A stretch of 64,000 nucleotides of DNA from Acidaminococcus hominis (GTDB lineage Bacteria > Bacillota > Negativicutes > Acidaminococcales > Acidaminococcaceae): assembly GCF_900291475.1 (NCBI RefSeq), contig NZ_OLMM01000005.1, forward strand, positions 562,639-626,638. The letters run 5' to 3'. Under the pieces are notes generated by a model, which did not search any database, had not been told where the DNA came from, and saw only the letters and a list, made by a program, of their open reading frames with translations. This document shows positions 43,713-54,650 of this stretch, one piece after another; the stretch's first letter is position 1, and each line of letters begins with the position of its first letter. A program made the translations under genes and the position numbers.

Positions 43713-44750
43713 ATGGGTCAAACAAAAACAAAAGGAATCCTGGTCTGCCTGGCCATTGCCATTCCAGCCTGGATCTGCGGGAAGCTGTTTCCGGTAATCG
43801 GGGGTGCTGTCATTGCCATCTTGCTGGGTATGGTGATTACCATGCTCTGGACGGACAAGGGCAATGCGGAACCGGGCATCAAATGGACGTCCAAAATCAT
43901 TTTGCAGGCGGCCGTAGTGCTGCTGGGCTTTGGCATGGACCTGAACGTGGTGGCTGCCACCGGCAAGCAGTCCCTGCCCATTATCGTCTGCACCATTTCC
44001 ACTTCGCTGATTTTGTCCTACCTGCTGCACAAGGCCATGAACATTCCTACCAAGATTTCTACCCTGATTGGGGTGGGGTCTTCCATCTGCGGGGGTTCCG
44101 CCATTGCTGCTACGGCGCCGGTGGTCCATGCGGACGATGAAGAAGTGGCCCAGGCGATTTCTGTTATTTTCTTCTTTAATGTACTGGCCGCCATTCTGTT
44201 CCCCATGCTGGGGGCTGCATTGGGCTTTAGTACGGTCAGCGGGGAAGGGTTCGGGATCTTTGCCGGCACCGCTGTCAACGATACCTCCTCGGTAACCGCT
44301 GCCGCTGCTACCTGGGACAGCATGTGGAACCTGGGGAACGCCACCCTGGATAAGGCTGTGACGGTAAAGCTTACCCGGACCCTGGCCATTATTCCCATTA
44401 CGGTGGCCCTGTCCCTGTATTATGCCAAAAAGGAAGAAGACCTGGAAGCCAAGGAAGGGAAGAAGAAACTGAGCATTTCCTCCCTGGTTCCCAAGTTTAT
44501 CATCTACTTTGTGCTGGCTTCCATTGTGACCACCATTGCCCTGCATATGGGGGTGGGCCACGAGGTCTTTGGGCCGTTAAAGACACTGAGCAAATTCATG
44601 ATTGTCATGGCCATGGCCGCCATTGGGCTAAACAGTAACATCGTCAAGCTGGTGAAAACCGGGGGCAAGCCCATCTTGCTGGGGGGCTGCTGCTGGATCG
44701 GCATTACCGTGGTCAGCCTCTTGCTGCAGCATATGATGCATTTGTGGTAA
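43713..44750 (+). CDS. YeiH family (UPF0324) membrane protein, putative sulfate exporter
   Basis: 345 residues with about ten membrane helices. GVGSSICGGSAIAATAPVV and AGTAVNDTSSVTAAAA are hallmarks of this family (former UPF0324, named after a putative sulfate exporter). Function is not settled; links with sulfite or taurine breakdown have been proposed for relatives. CGGGGGAG precedes the ATG. It is divergent from the LysR gene just described. Confidence 0.85.
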   Translation: MGQTKTKGILVCLAIAIPAWICGKLFPVIGGAVIAILLGMVITMLWTDKGNAEPGIKWTSKIILQAAVVLLGFGMDLNVVAATGKQSLPIIVCTISTSLILSYLLHKAMNIPTKISTLIGVGSSICGGSAIAATAPVVHADDEEVAQAISVIFFFNVLAAILFPMLGAALGFSTVSGEGFGIFAGTAVNDTSSVTAAAATWDSMWNLGNATLDKAVTVKLTRTLAIIPITVALSLYYAKKEEDLEAKEGKKKLSISSLVPKFIIYFVLASIVTTIALHMGVGHEVFGPLKTLSKFMIVMAMAAIGLNSNIVKLVKTGGKPILLGGCCWIGITVVSLLLQHMMHLW

Positions 44751-44792
44751 GGAATAGGAGAAAATAAAAAGGGGTTGGGAAATAATAAAACT

Positions 44793-45270
44793 TCCATCGT
44801 CGCCTGCGGCGACACTTCCCGAGCGGTTCGCAGCACTCCAGTCAGTTTCGCCCACAGGGCTCACTTCCTGGACGGCTATCGCATGGGCCTTATTAACCAA
44901 ACAGCCTCTTACAGAATTTGTTGGGCTGTTTGGATGCGGCCGCAATGCTTGCAGGAAGCGTTCCAGACCTCTACTGGTCAAGTGACAGCGAAGGGTAGTG
45001 TCTAGTATTTACATACTGTGATTTCTTCTCAAAACTTGTTTAGCACACGACCAGTATGGGTCTAAGACTAGCCCGGCAAAGCGTTGCGCTCACATCCAAG
45101 AGCATGTCAGTTTATCAAAATGCTCTTGGCTAATGTGAGCCATGTGATAGCAGCCCAAGAAGCAAGCCCGCGGGGCGCGGCTGATTGGAGTGCCGCGAAC
45201 CACTAAGGGGCCGTCAGTCCGCAGGACTGACTGAGGAAGTTTATTAGGATACATTAGGATATGTCTATAA
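44793..45270. repeat. long copy of a structured dispersed intergenic repeat
   Basis: No credible gene. The segment holds several perfect hairpins: GTCGCC-TGC-GGCGAC (44799-44813), a compound stem at 45088-45140, and GTCAGTCC-GCA-GGACTGAC (45213-45231). Two blocks (44791-44819 and about 45045-45064) recur in reverse complement at 19586-19757 in the same order. Short open frames in it have no recognisable protein features. Confidence 0.65.
45088..45140. other. strong compound hairpin within the repeat
   Basis: GCTCACAT plus CCAAGAGCAT pair with ATGCTCTTGG plus ATGTGAGC, with a three-base bulge and a 14-base loop: 18 base pairs in all. Confidence 0.75.
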
Positions 45271-45326
45271 CGAACAAAAAATGGCTTGCGAACTAGGTTG
45301 AGTTCGCAAGCCATTTTTATTGTTCG
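45271..45326. terminator. terminator after cfa, related to the one after lptF
   Basis: Near-perfect 24-base arms (CGAAC...ATGGCTTGCGAAC and its complement) around eight bases, with T runs on both strands. It serves the minus-strand cfa gene. Confidence 0.85.
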
Positions 45327-45349
45327 TTTTGCAGTGCGCAAAATCGTTT

Positions 45350-46537
45350 TTAATACCACCGGGTCATGGGCAGGTCGTTGTTGGTGCCCTTGGTGAACAG
45401 CAGCTGATGTACGTCGATGTAGCCAATGTAGAAGGCTGCGGCGCAGCCGCACAGATACAGTTCCCACATCCGGACGAAGTCTTCGCCCCGGTGGGCAGCA
45501 ATCTTTGCCTTTACCTTCTGGAAGTTGGCATTCCAGCATTGCAGGGTCTTGGCGTAGTGCCGCCGCAGGCTTTCGGCGTCCAGCAGCTGGAAGGGGCCTT
45601 TGTCCCCCAGTTCGATGATTTCGTAGATGGTGGGCAGGGTGCCCCCCGGGAAAATGTATTTTCGCATCCAGGGGTTGCTGTTGATCTGGTCCCGGCCGTT
45701 GATAAAGTGCAGCAGGAACAGGCCGCCTTCCTTCAGCACCTGGTCCACCACGGTCATGTACTGTTCGTAGTGGGAGCGGCCTACGTGTTCCAGCATGCCT
45801 ACGCTGACCACCCGGTCGAAGGTAAGGCCCTTTTTGGGCAGGTCCCGGTAATCCAGGAGCTCAATGCGTACCTGGCCTTCCAGGCCCAATTCCTTGATCC
45901 GTTTTTGCCCCATGGCCCACTGTTCCTTGCTCAGGGTGCAGCCATAGCCTCTGACCCCGTAGAGCTTGGCTGCTTCCAAAAGCAGATAGCCCCAGCCGCA
46001 GCCAATATCCAGTAGGCTCATGCCCTTTTCCAGATGCAGTTTTTCCAGGATGTAGTGGACCTTGTTTTTCTGGGCCTGTTCCAGGGTGTCGTCCGGGTTC
46101 TTGAAATAGGCACAGGAATAGCTCAGGGTAGGATCCAGCCACTGTTCGTAGAACTCATTGCCCAGGTCATAATGGGAGCAGACTTCTTCCCGCTGGGTGG
46201 ATTTGTCTTCGGAAGGGTAGAGCAGGTGGTTCACTGCTTTCCGGTCCAGGGAGAACCGGTCCATCTGCTCCAGGAGGCATTTCAGCACGGTGAACAGATC
46301 CCCGTCCACTTCAATATCCCCCCGCATATAGGCTTCGCCCAGGGCCATGGTGGTGGAAGTCACTAGTTCCTTTTTTGGTACATCTTTGTGGATGATGATC
46401 CGGAACAGGGGCTTGCCGGTGCCGATGGTGTAGGTCTTGCCCTTCAGGTCCAGCTCGAAACAGTATTTGTCAAAGCGCTGGAGATAATAGGCCATAAAAT
46501 CATCCATCAAATGCATGTTCACAGCAATCGCCTTCAT
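45350..46537 (-). CDS. cfa: cyclopropane-fatty-acyl-phospholipid synthase
   Basis: Transfers a methylene group from S-adenosylmethionine to unsaturated chains of membrane lipids. LLDIGCGWGYLLLEAAK is the SAM site; YSCAYFKNPDDTLEQAQ, SVGMLEHVGRSHY and FLLHFINGRD are family motifs, and the region before residue 100 is the usual N-terminal domain. The start is uncertain: I take the ATG at 46537, but it lacks a close ribosome site; ATG 46516 or a GTG at 46522 are alternatives. The open frame further upstream runs through a hairpin and is not supported. About 395 residues. Confidence 0.9.
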   Translation of the reverse strand: MKAIAVNMHLMDDFMAYYLQRFDKYCFELDLKGKTYTIGTGKPLFRIIIHKDVPKKELVTSTTMALGEAYMRGDIEVDGDLFTVLKCLLEQMDRFSLDRKAVNHLLYPSEDKSTQREEVCSHYDLGNEFYEQWLDPTLSYSCAYFKNPDDTLEQAQKNKVHYILEKLHLEKGMSLLDIGCGWGYLLLEAAKLYGVRGYGCTLSKEQWAMGQKRIKELGLEGQVRIELLDYRDLPKKGLTFDRVVSVGMLEHVGRSHYEQYMTVVDQVLKEGGLFLLHFINGRDQINSNPWMRKYIFPGGTLPTIYEIIELGDKGPFQLLDAESLRRHYAKTLQCWNANFQKVKAKIAAHRGEDFVRMWELYLCGCAAAFYIGYIDVHQLLFTKGTNNDLPMTRWY

Positions 46538-46600
46538 TTCTATAGATTTGAAGTCCTTTTGCGTCCGGCAGGCCACTTCCAGCCAGCAGATTCCGCAAAG

Positions 46601-46630
46601 CAAAAAGCCCATTCCTCAAGAGAAATGGGC
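46601..46630 (-). terminator. terminator-like hairpin in the cfa leader
   Basis: Minus strand GCCCATT...AATGGGC followed by TTTTTGCTTT, about 135 bases after the likely transcript start and 65 before the gene. It suggests attenuation or a short leader RNA. I do not recognise a known riboswitch before it. Confidence 0.6.
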
Positions 46631-46768
46631 AGCATTCCGGAGCACGAACAAGATGCAGTATGGGAAATTTTAGAGTTAGAATTTGGGCTTCTGGGGGTTT
46701 GTAAAAGAAAACCGGCAGAACAACCCAAGTGAGGAAGTGCTGCAGGTGTAAAAGGATTTCTAAAGAAT

Positions 46769-46796
46769 ATTATAGCACGGTACATAAAATTTTCAA
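46769..46796 (-). promoter_or_regulatory. promoter of cfa
   Basis: Minus strand TTGAAA (46796-46791), 16 bases, TATAAT (46774-46769) preceded by TGC. It predicts a leader of about 225 bases. Confidence 0.65.
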
Positions 46797-46875
46797 CAGC
46801 CCGCAGGGACGAAATAAGTCCCACAACGGGACGGGAGCTTTTTTGCAGGAACTTTCTGACGCAGCGGGATTTTTA

Positions 46876-46884
46876 TGGTATAGT
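46876..46884 (+). promoter_or_regulatory. extended -10 promoter of the TRIC-family gene
   Basis: TGG-TATAGT, 36 bases before the start; CTGACG lies 17 bases upstream as a possible -35. Confidence 0.5.
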
Positions 46885-46920
46885 AGAGAAGACAAAAATG
46901 TCCGCTGAAGGAGGACGGTT

Positions 46921-47571
46921 ATGGGACTCATCTGGAATGCCTTTGAACTGGCAGGAACCATATCTTTTGCCCTATCCGGCGCCATTGTGGGCCTGGTTAA
47001 GGATATGGATGTATTTGGCATTGTGGTGCTGGCGGTACTGACCGCAGTGGGCGGCGGTATGATCCGGGATGTACTGGCAGGGCAGACCCCGCCGCTGACC
47101 CTGATCAGCCCGGCCAATCTGTTTCTGTCCATTGCCATTGCCCTGGCGGCTTCCTACTATTTCTCTTGGTTCCGGATCCGGGGCCGGCGGAAACGGGTAC
47201 TGAATTTCTTTTACGCCCTGGCGGATACCGTGGGCTTGGCTTCCTTTACGGTAACGGGAACCATGATGGGTCTGGCCCAGGGGGAACCCCATTCCTATGT
47301 GTATCCAGTGCTTTTGGGGCTGGTTACCGCCGTAGGGGGTGGGGTGCTCCGGGACCTGATGGCCCAGCGGGTGCCGGTGGTGCTGGTGGCAGATGTGTAC
47401 GCCACGGCCTCCATTGCCGGCAGCCTGCTCCAGTGCCTGGTGTGGCACTTGGGCTATACCGAGCTGGCCCCCTGGGTAGATGCGGTGAGCATTATCCTGC
47501 TCCGGCTGTTGGCCATGAACTACAAATGGCAGCTGATGCACCCCATTGAGCGGCGGAAACGGATTCGGTAG
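46921..47571 (+). CDS. TRIC-family cation channel (YicG/UPF0126)
   Basis: 216-residue membrane protein made of two similar three-helix repeats plus a final helix. Both repeats show the family glycine motif: TAVGGGMIRDVLAG (about 40-53) and TAVGGGVLRDLMA (about 139-151). Bacterial relatives form trimeric potassium-permeable channels; the physiological role in bacteria is unclear. GGAGGACGG precedes the ATG. It is divergent from cfa. Confidence 0.88.
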   Translation: MGLIWNAFELAGTISFALSGAIVGLVKDMDVFGIVVLAVLTAVGGGMIRDVLAGQTPPLTLISPANLFLSIAIALAASYYFSWFRIRGRRKRVLNFFYALADTVGLASFTVTGTMMGLAQGEPHSYVYPVLLGLVTAVGGGVLRDLMAQRVPVVLVADVYATASIAGSLLQCLVWHLGYTELAPWVDAVSIILLRLLAMNYKWQLMHPIERRKRIR

Positions 47572-47611
47572 GGAAGTTTCATTATTTCACACCTCTTTTT
47601 ATAAGGTAAAT

Positions 47612-47658
47612 AAAAAACAGCCTCTGTCCCAGAGTTTTCTGGGGCAGGGGCTGTTTTC
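47612..47658. terminator. bidirectional terminator between the TRIC-family gene and yajQ
   Basis: AAAACAGCC pairs with GGCTGTTTT; the stem continues through CTG/CAG and CCC/GGG. Confidence 0.85.
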
Positions 47659-47667
47659 TTCTGTTTG

Positions 47668-48159
47668 TCAGCGCATATTGATGAACTGTACGTCGATGCC
47701 GAAATCCTGGCTCTTGACCAATTGGATGACGGCTTGCAGGTCGTCCTTTTTGGGACCGGAAACCCGGACCTGTTCGTCCTGCTGCTGGGTGGTGACTTTA
47801 ATCTTGGAAGCTTTGATGGCCGCGATGATTTTCTTGGCCGTTTCCTTGTCGATGCCTTGCTTCAGTTTGATGGTTTGGCGCACGGTGCCTTTGGCGGCGG
47901 GTTCAATTTTGCCCGGCTCCAGGGCACGCAGGGACAGGTCCCGTTTGGCCATACGCTGGCGCAGAATGTCCAGAATGGCGCCCAGCTTGTACTCGTCTTC
48001 GGCAGCCAGTTTCAGGTCGCCGTCAGAGAGTTCAATGCTGGCTTCGGAACCCCGAAAGTCGTAGCGCTGGGAGATTTCCTTGCGGGTTTGGTTCAGGGCA
48101 TTGTCCAATTCCTGCATATCCAGTTGGGAAACAATGTCGAAAGAGCTGTTTTTGGCCAT
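47668..48159 (-). CDS. yajQ: YajQ family nucleotide-binding protein
   Basis: 163 residues, the exact family length. It begins AKNSSFDIVSQLDMQELDNALNQ and has RYDFRG, TTQQQDEQVRVSGPKKDDLQ and a final DFGIDVQFINMR. In Xanthomonas a member binds cyclic di-GMP; elsewhere tRNA or nucleotide binding has been reported, so the role here is open. The ATG at 48159 has AGGAGGA upstream; the longer open frame runs back into the DUF4127 gene. It follows that gene by 16 bases and is probably co-transcribed. Confidence 0.93.
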   Translation of the reverse strand: MAKNSSFDIVSQLDMQELDNALNQTRKEISQRYDFRGSEASIELSDGDLKLAAEDEYKLGAILDILRQRMAKRDLSLRALEPGKIEPAAKGTVRQTIKLKQGIDKETAKKIIAAIKASKIKVTTQQQDEQVRVSGPKKDDLQAVIQLVKSQDFGIDVQFINMR

Positions 48160-48175
48160 GAGATGGTCCTCCTTT

Positions 48176-49732
48176 TTACTTGACCCGGATATCCACTTCA
48201 AACATACGGTTCCAGGGAAATTCAACGGTGTAGCGGGTGCCCCGCAGAGTGGGTTCATCGTCCACGTATTGCAGGAACAGGCGGTTGGTGTCGGAAAGAA
48301 TCCGGTTGTAATACTTGCCCAAGTCGTACTTGAGCTTGAAATCGTGCTGGTCAATGCCCAGGGAAATCCGGTAGCGGATGTTGGCCTGGTAGATCCAGTC
48401 GTCCAGCAGCCGGGTCTTCAGCAGCCGCAGCCGCTGTTCCGGCTTCATCAGGCTGCCCAGCATGCCCTGGCTGATGGCGTAGCCTACGGCGTTGTCCGCC
48501 GTGTTCCAGCCGTTGTAGGCGGTCAGGTCCAGCAGCGCCTTCTGGTTGGTGAGGGCCAGCATAAAGCCGTTGTCTGCGCCGTTGCTGTAGGAAATGTCTG
48601 CTACGGAAACGGGTTTGCGCTTTTCCAGCTGGGCAATTTCCTTGGCAAAGGTCTTGTTGGCCTGGTTGCTGTAGGGGGCGTTGTCATCGCTGGTGGAATC
48701 CCGGCAGACGCCGTCGTCGGGGGTGTTTACTGCCAGCACTAGGTCGGCCTTTTTCTCGTGGACCGTTTCCCGGCCGCCGGCAGCAATAATCTGGTTGTGG
48801 ACGGACTGGGCTGCGCTTTCGTCGGAGTATTGGGGCACGGTGGCGCCGCCCACTCCGGGGGCAAAGACCGGGTAGACCCAGGGCTTGTCCCCCCGGGCTT
48901 CATTGATGGCTCGGGTGACCAGGAGCAGTCCCAATTGGTCCACCCCGGGAAGAATCTGGAACTGTTTGTCGCTCATGCCGCTGCCCACGTAGGCCAGGTG
49001 CCGGGCTTCCATATGGGTTGCCGACAGGGGGGAGTCATCGTCCTTGCCCAGGGCAAAGTAGTGGAAGACGCCGTTCTGGTCCAGGCGGATTAACCGCTTG
49101 TTGGTCTGGAAGTTCATCAGCCGGCGGGTATTCCAGTCCTGCCAGATGCTGTTGGGAATCTGGGCCAAAAGGGTCTGCTGTTCGGCGATTTCCTTGCCGG
49201 ACAGGCCTTCCAGGTCGGCCTTGTCCTGGAGCTGGGACAGTCGGAAAATGGTGGGCCCAAAATGCTGGTAGTAATCCGGCTCCACCTTGCCGATGCTCTG
49301 CTGGGGCGTGCGCATAATGGTGCTGAAGGCATAAATCTTCAGCCCAGGGTTGTCCTTTTTCAGCCGTTCCAGCCGGGTTACCTTGTTCTTCAGGTACTTC
49401 TCCAGATGGTCATGGGTGCGGGATGCCACCAGACCGCCGTAGTTCAGGCTGTCCGTGGCAATGACCGCGGCTTCTGCATGGGGTGCTTCTTGTTCTAGCC
49501 AGGTCCAAAGTTTTTCGTTGTCCCCTTGACTGGACTGATCGGACAGGTATTTTACAGGAGGAGTCGTTACAGGATAACCGGCCGCTTTGGCCGTGTCAAC
49601 GGTATATTCCAAACACACCGGACGGTTGTCCAGGGGAATATACAAGATTTTGGGAGAGGCTGCTGCCTGACGGTGAAGCAGGGTCAGGGCCAGGAGTCCG
49701 CTTCCCAAGAGAATTTGGAAAAAACGTTTCAT
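48176..49732 (-). CDS. exported DUF4127 protein
   Basis: 518 residues with a signal peptide (about 1-25, ending AAA-SP) and then ILYIPLDNRPVCLEYTVDTAKAAGY, the characteristic start of DUF4127, a Firmicute family without known function. VIATDSLNYGGLVASR and LVLAVNTPDDGVCRDST are other conserved blocks with acidic and polar residues that could form an active site. The ATG at 49732 follows AAGGAGGA; the same frame stays open far upstream, antisense to uvrB, which is chance. yajQ follows in the same transcript. Confidence 0.85.
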   Translation of the reverse strand: MKRFFQILLGSGLLALTLLHRQAAASPKILYIPLDNRPVCLEYTVDTAKAAGYPVTTPPVKYLSDQSSQGDNEKLWTWLEQEAPHAEAAVIATDSLNYGGLVASRTHDHLEKYLKNKVTRLERLKKDNPGLKIYAFSTIMRTPQQSIGKVEPDYYQHFGPTIFRLSQLQDKADLEGLSGKEIAEQQTLLAQIPNSIWQDWNTRRLMNFQTNKRLIRLDQNGVFHYFALGKDDDSPLSATHMEARHLAYVGSGMSDKQFQILPGVDQLGLLLVTRAINEARGDKPWVYPVFAPGVGGATVPQYSDESAAQSVHNQIIAAGGRETVHEKKADLVLAVNTPDDGVCRDSTSDDNAPYSNQANKTFAKEIAQLEKRKPVSVADISYSNGADNGFMLALTNQKALLDLTAYNGWNTADNAVGYAISQGMLGSLMKPEQRLRLLKTRLLDDWIYQANIRYRISLGIDQHDFKLKYDLGKYYNRILSDTNRLFLQYVDDEPTLRGTRYTVEFPWNRMFEVDIRVK

Positions 49733-49804
49733 GGAGTCCTCCTTTTTTGCATACCAGTTATTATACACTATCCTGAACCAGGAAATAAAGACTTTGGAGG
49801 TTTG

Positions 49805-49813
49805 TGATATAAT
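49805..49813 (+). promoter_or_regulatory. extended -10 promoter of uvrBAC
   Basis: TGA-TATAAT, 31 bases before the uvrB ATG. I see no GAAC-N4-GTTC type LexA site nearby. Confidence 0.5.
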
Positions 49814-49843
49814 AAAGTATTGCAATATATAAGGAGAATCATT

Positions 49844-51830
<1,987 letters not shown>

Positions 51831-51841
<11 letters not shown>

Positions 51842-54650
51842 TTATATTGTGATCCAGGGTGCCCGGCAGCACAACCTGAAAAACATTTCCTTAAAAATTC
51901 CCCGAAACAAGCTGGTGGTCATCACCGGCCTGTCCGGCAGCGGCAAGTCCTCCCTGGCCTTTGATACCATTTATGCCGAAGGCCAGCGCCGCTACGTGGA
52001 GTCCTTGTCCGCCTATGCCCGGCAGTTCCTGGGCCAGATGGACAAACCCGATGTGGACTATATTGGCGGCCTGAGTCCCGCCATTTCCATTGACCAGAAG
52101 ACCACCAGCCGGAATCCCCGGTCCACGGTGGGTACGGTGACGGAAATCTACGACTACCTGCGGCTGCTGTTTGCCCGGATTGGGATTCCCCATTGCCCCA
52201 ACTGCGGTAAGGTCATTGAGCGCCAATCCCCCCAGCAGATTGCGGACAAGGTACTGGAACTGCCGGAAGGCACCAAGTTCATGATTATGGCTCCGGTCAT
52301 CTGGGGCCGTAAGGGCGAGCACAAAAACGTCCTGGAATCCGTCCGCCGGGCGGGCTATGTCCGGGTCAAGGTGGACGGGGAAATCCGGACCCTGGACGAA
52401 GACATTGTCCTGGACAAGAAAAAGAAACATTATATCTCCGTGGTGGTGGACCGGCTGGTGGCCCGTCCGGGACTGGGCAGCCGGCTTACCGACTCCCTGG
52501 AAACGGCTCTGAAACTGGGGGAGGGCACCGTGGCCATTGACCTGATGGACGGTACCAGCCAGGTGTACAGCGAAAAGTTTGCCTGTGCCGACTGCGGCAT
52601 CAGCCTGCCGGAAATCGAGCCCCGGTTGTTTTCCTTCAACGCCCCCTACGGGGCCTGCCCGGACTGCATGGGCCTGGGCCAGCATATGGAATTTGACCTG
52701 GACCTGGTGATTCCGGACAAGACCAAACCCTTTGACCAGGGGGCCATTGCTGCTGTCAGCTCCAACGTCAAATCCTATTTCCTGTGCCAGCTGGCTTCCG
52801 TGCTGAAAAGCCGGGGCTATTCCCTGGCCAATTGTTGGAAGGACCTGCCTAAAGGGTTCCAAAAGGAGCTTTTGGAAGGGATTCCTGACGAAACCTTTAC
52901 TTTTGAATATGAAAACCTCATGGGCGAAACCCACGAGCACAATACGCCCTTTGAAGGGATTATTCCCCTTTTGAAGCGCCGGCTGAAAGAAGCCATGAGC
53001 GAAAGCCAGCGGCTGGACTACGAGTCCTTTATGACCGCCATTGAATGCTCCACCTGTCACGGGGCCCGGCTGCGGCCGGAAGTCCTGGGCATTACCGTAG
53101 GGGATAAGAACATCCAGCAGGTGTGCGAGATGCCCGTCCGGGAAAGCCTGGAGTTTTTCAATACCCTGAAGCTGTCCGACCGGGACGCTTTTATTGCCGC
53201 CCAGATTCTCAAAGAAATCCGGGCCCGGCTGTCCTTCCTGAACAATGTGGGCCTGGACTACCTGACCCTGTCCCGGGCTGCGGCCACCCTGTCCGGCGGC
53301 GAAGCCCAGCGCATCCGTTTGGCCACCCAGATTGGCTCGGGACTGGTGGGAGTGCTGTACATTTTGGACGAGCCCAGCATCGGCCTGCACCAACGGGACA
53401 ACGACAAGCTCCTGGCAACCCTGAAGAACCTGCGGGATATGGGCAATACCCTGATTGTGGTGGAACACGATGAGGATACCATGTACGCCGCCGACCAGAT
53501 TATCGACATCGGGCCCGGCGCCGGGGAAAACGGGGGCTACGTCGTGGCCCAGGGCACGGCGGAAGAAATCTGCCAGGTGCCCGATTCCGTTACCGGCCAG
53601 TACCTCAGCGGCCGGAAGAAGATTGAAGTGCCCAAAGTGCGCCGCAAAGGAACGGGAAAAAAGATTACCATCAAGGGGGCCCGGGCCAACAACTTGAAGA
53701 ACATCGACGTGTCCATTCCCCTGGGCACCCTGACGGTGGTCACCGGGGTCAGCGGCAGCGGCAAGTCCACCCTGGTAAACGACATTCTCTACAAGGCCCT
53801 GGCCAAGGAGCTCATGGGCGCCCGGGAGCGTCCCCTGGCCCACGACAAGATTCTGGGGCTCAAGAACATCGACAAGGTCATCAACATCGACCAGAGCCCC
53901 ATTGGCCGGACGCCCCGGTCCAATCCGGCTACCTATACCGGGACCTTTGACCTGATTCGGACCCTGTTCAGCACCACCAACGATGCCAAGCTCCGGGGCT
54001 ACAAACCCGGCCGCTTCAGCTTCAACGTCAAGGGCGGCCGTTGCGAGGCCTGCCACGGGGACGGGTTGCTGAAAATCGAAATGAACTTCCTGCCGGACGT
54101 GTACGTGCCCTGCGAGGTCTGCCACGGCACCCGCTACAACCGGGAAACCCTGGAAGTACACTATAAAGGAAAGAACATCGCCGACGTGCTGAACATGACC
54201 GTTACCGAGGCCTGCCAGTACTTCAGCAACCAGCAGCGGATCCTGCGCAAGCTCCAGGTCCTGGAAGACGTGGGCCTGGGCTACATCCGGCTGGGGCAGG
54301 CGGCTACCACCCTGTCTGGGGGCGAAGCCCAGCGGGTGAAACTGGCCACGGAACTGGCCAAGGTGAACACCGGCAAGACCCTGTACATTTTGGACGAACC
54401 CACCACCGGCCTGCACATGGCCGACGTGCACAAGCTGCTGGAAGTGCTCCAGCGCCTGGTAGATGCGGGCAGTACCGTGGTGGTCATCGAGCACAACCTG
54501 GACGTGATCAAGTCCGCGGACTATCTCATCGACCTGGGTCCCGAAGGGGGCGACCGGGGCGGCACCGTAGTGGCCACCGGCACGCCTGAAGAACTGGCCC
54601 AGATTCCGGAATCCTATACCGGACAGTATGTAAAGAAGGTTTTAGTATGA
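51831..54650 (+). CDS. uvrA: excinuclease ABC subunit A
   Basis: DNA-damage sensor ATPase, 939 residues. The first Walker A (GLSGSGKSS) is near residue 31 and the second (GVSGSGKST) near 640; both ABC signatures ([26 protein letters not shown]) are present. Cysteine pairs ([31 protein letters not shown]) give zinc modules. The UvrB-interacting region after the first Walker A ([27 protein letters not shown]) is intact, unlike in the shorter paralogue at 35003. It is embedded in uvrB-uvrA-uvrC with overlaps on both sides. Confidence 0.97.

Noticed and set aside
44775-45005. Short open frame within the intergenic repeat
   Set aside because: It lies in a hairpin-rich repeat, has no ribosome site and no recognisable protein feature.
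46601-46760. SAM riboswitch upstream of cfa
   Set aside because: A leader with a terminator exists, but the conserved core of the SAM-I or SAM-II classes is not there.
49740-49843. LexA/SOS box before uvrB
   Set aside because: I looked for GAAC-N4-GTTC and close variants in the upstream region and found none. The GAACGTTC near the rRNA promoters has no spacer and is not next to a repair gene.
51891-54494. Long minus-strand open frame opposite uvrA
   Set aside because: GC-rich codon positions keep the complementary strand open. It has no motif or ribosome site, and uvrA itself is certain.
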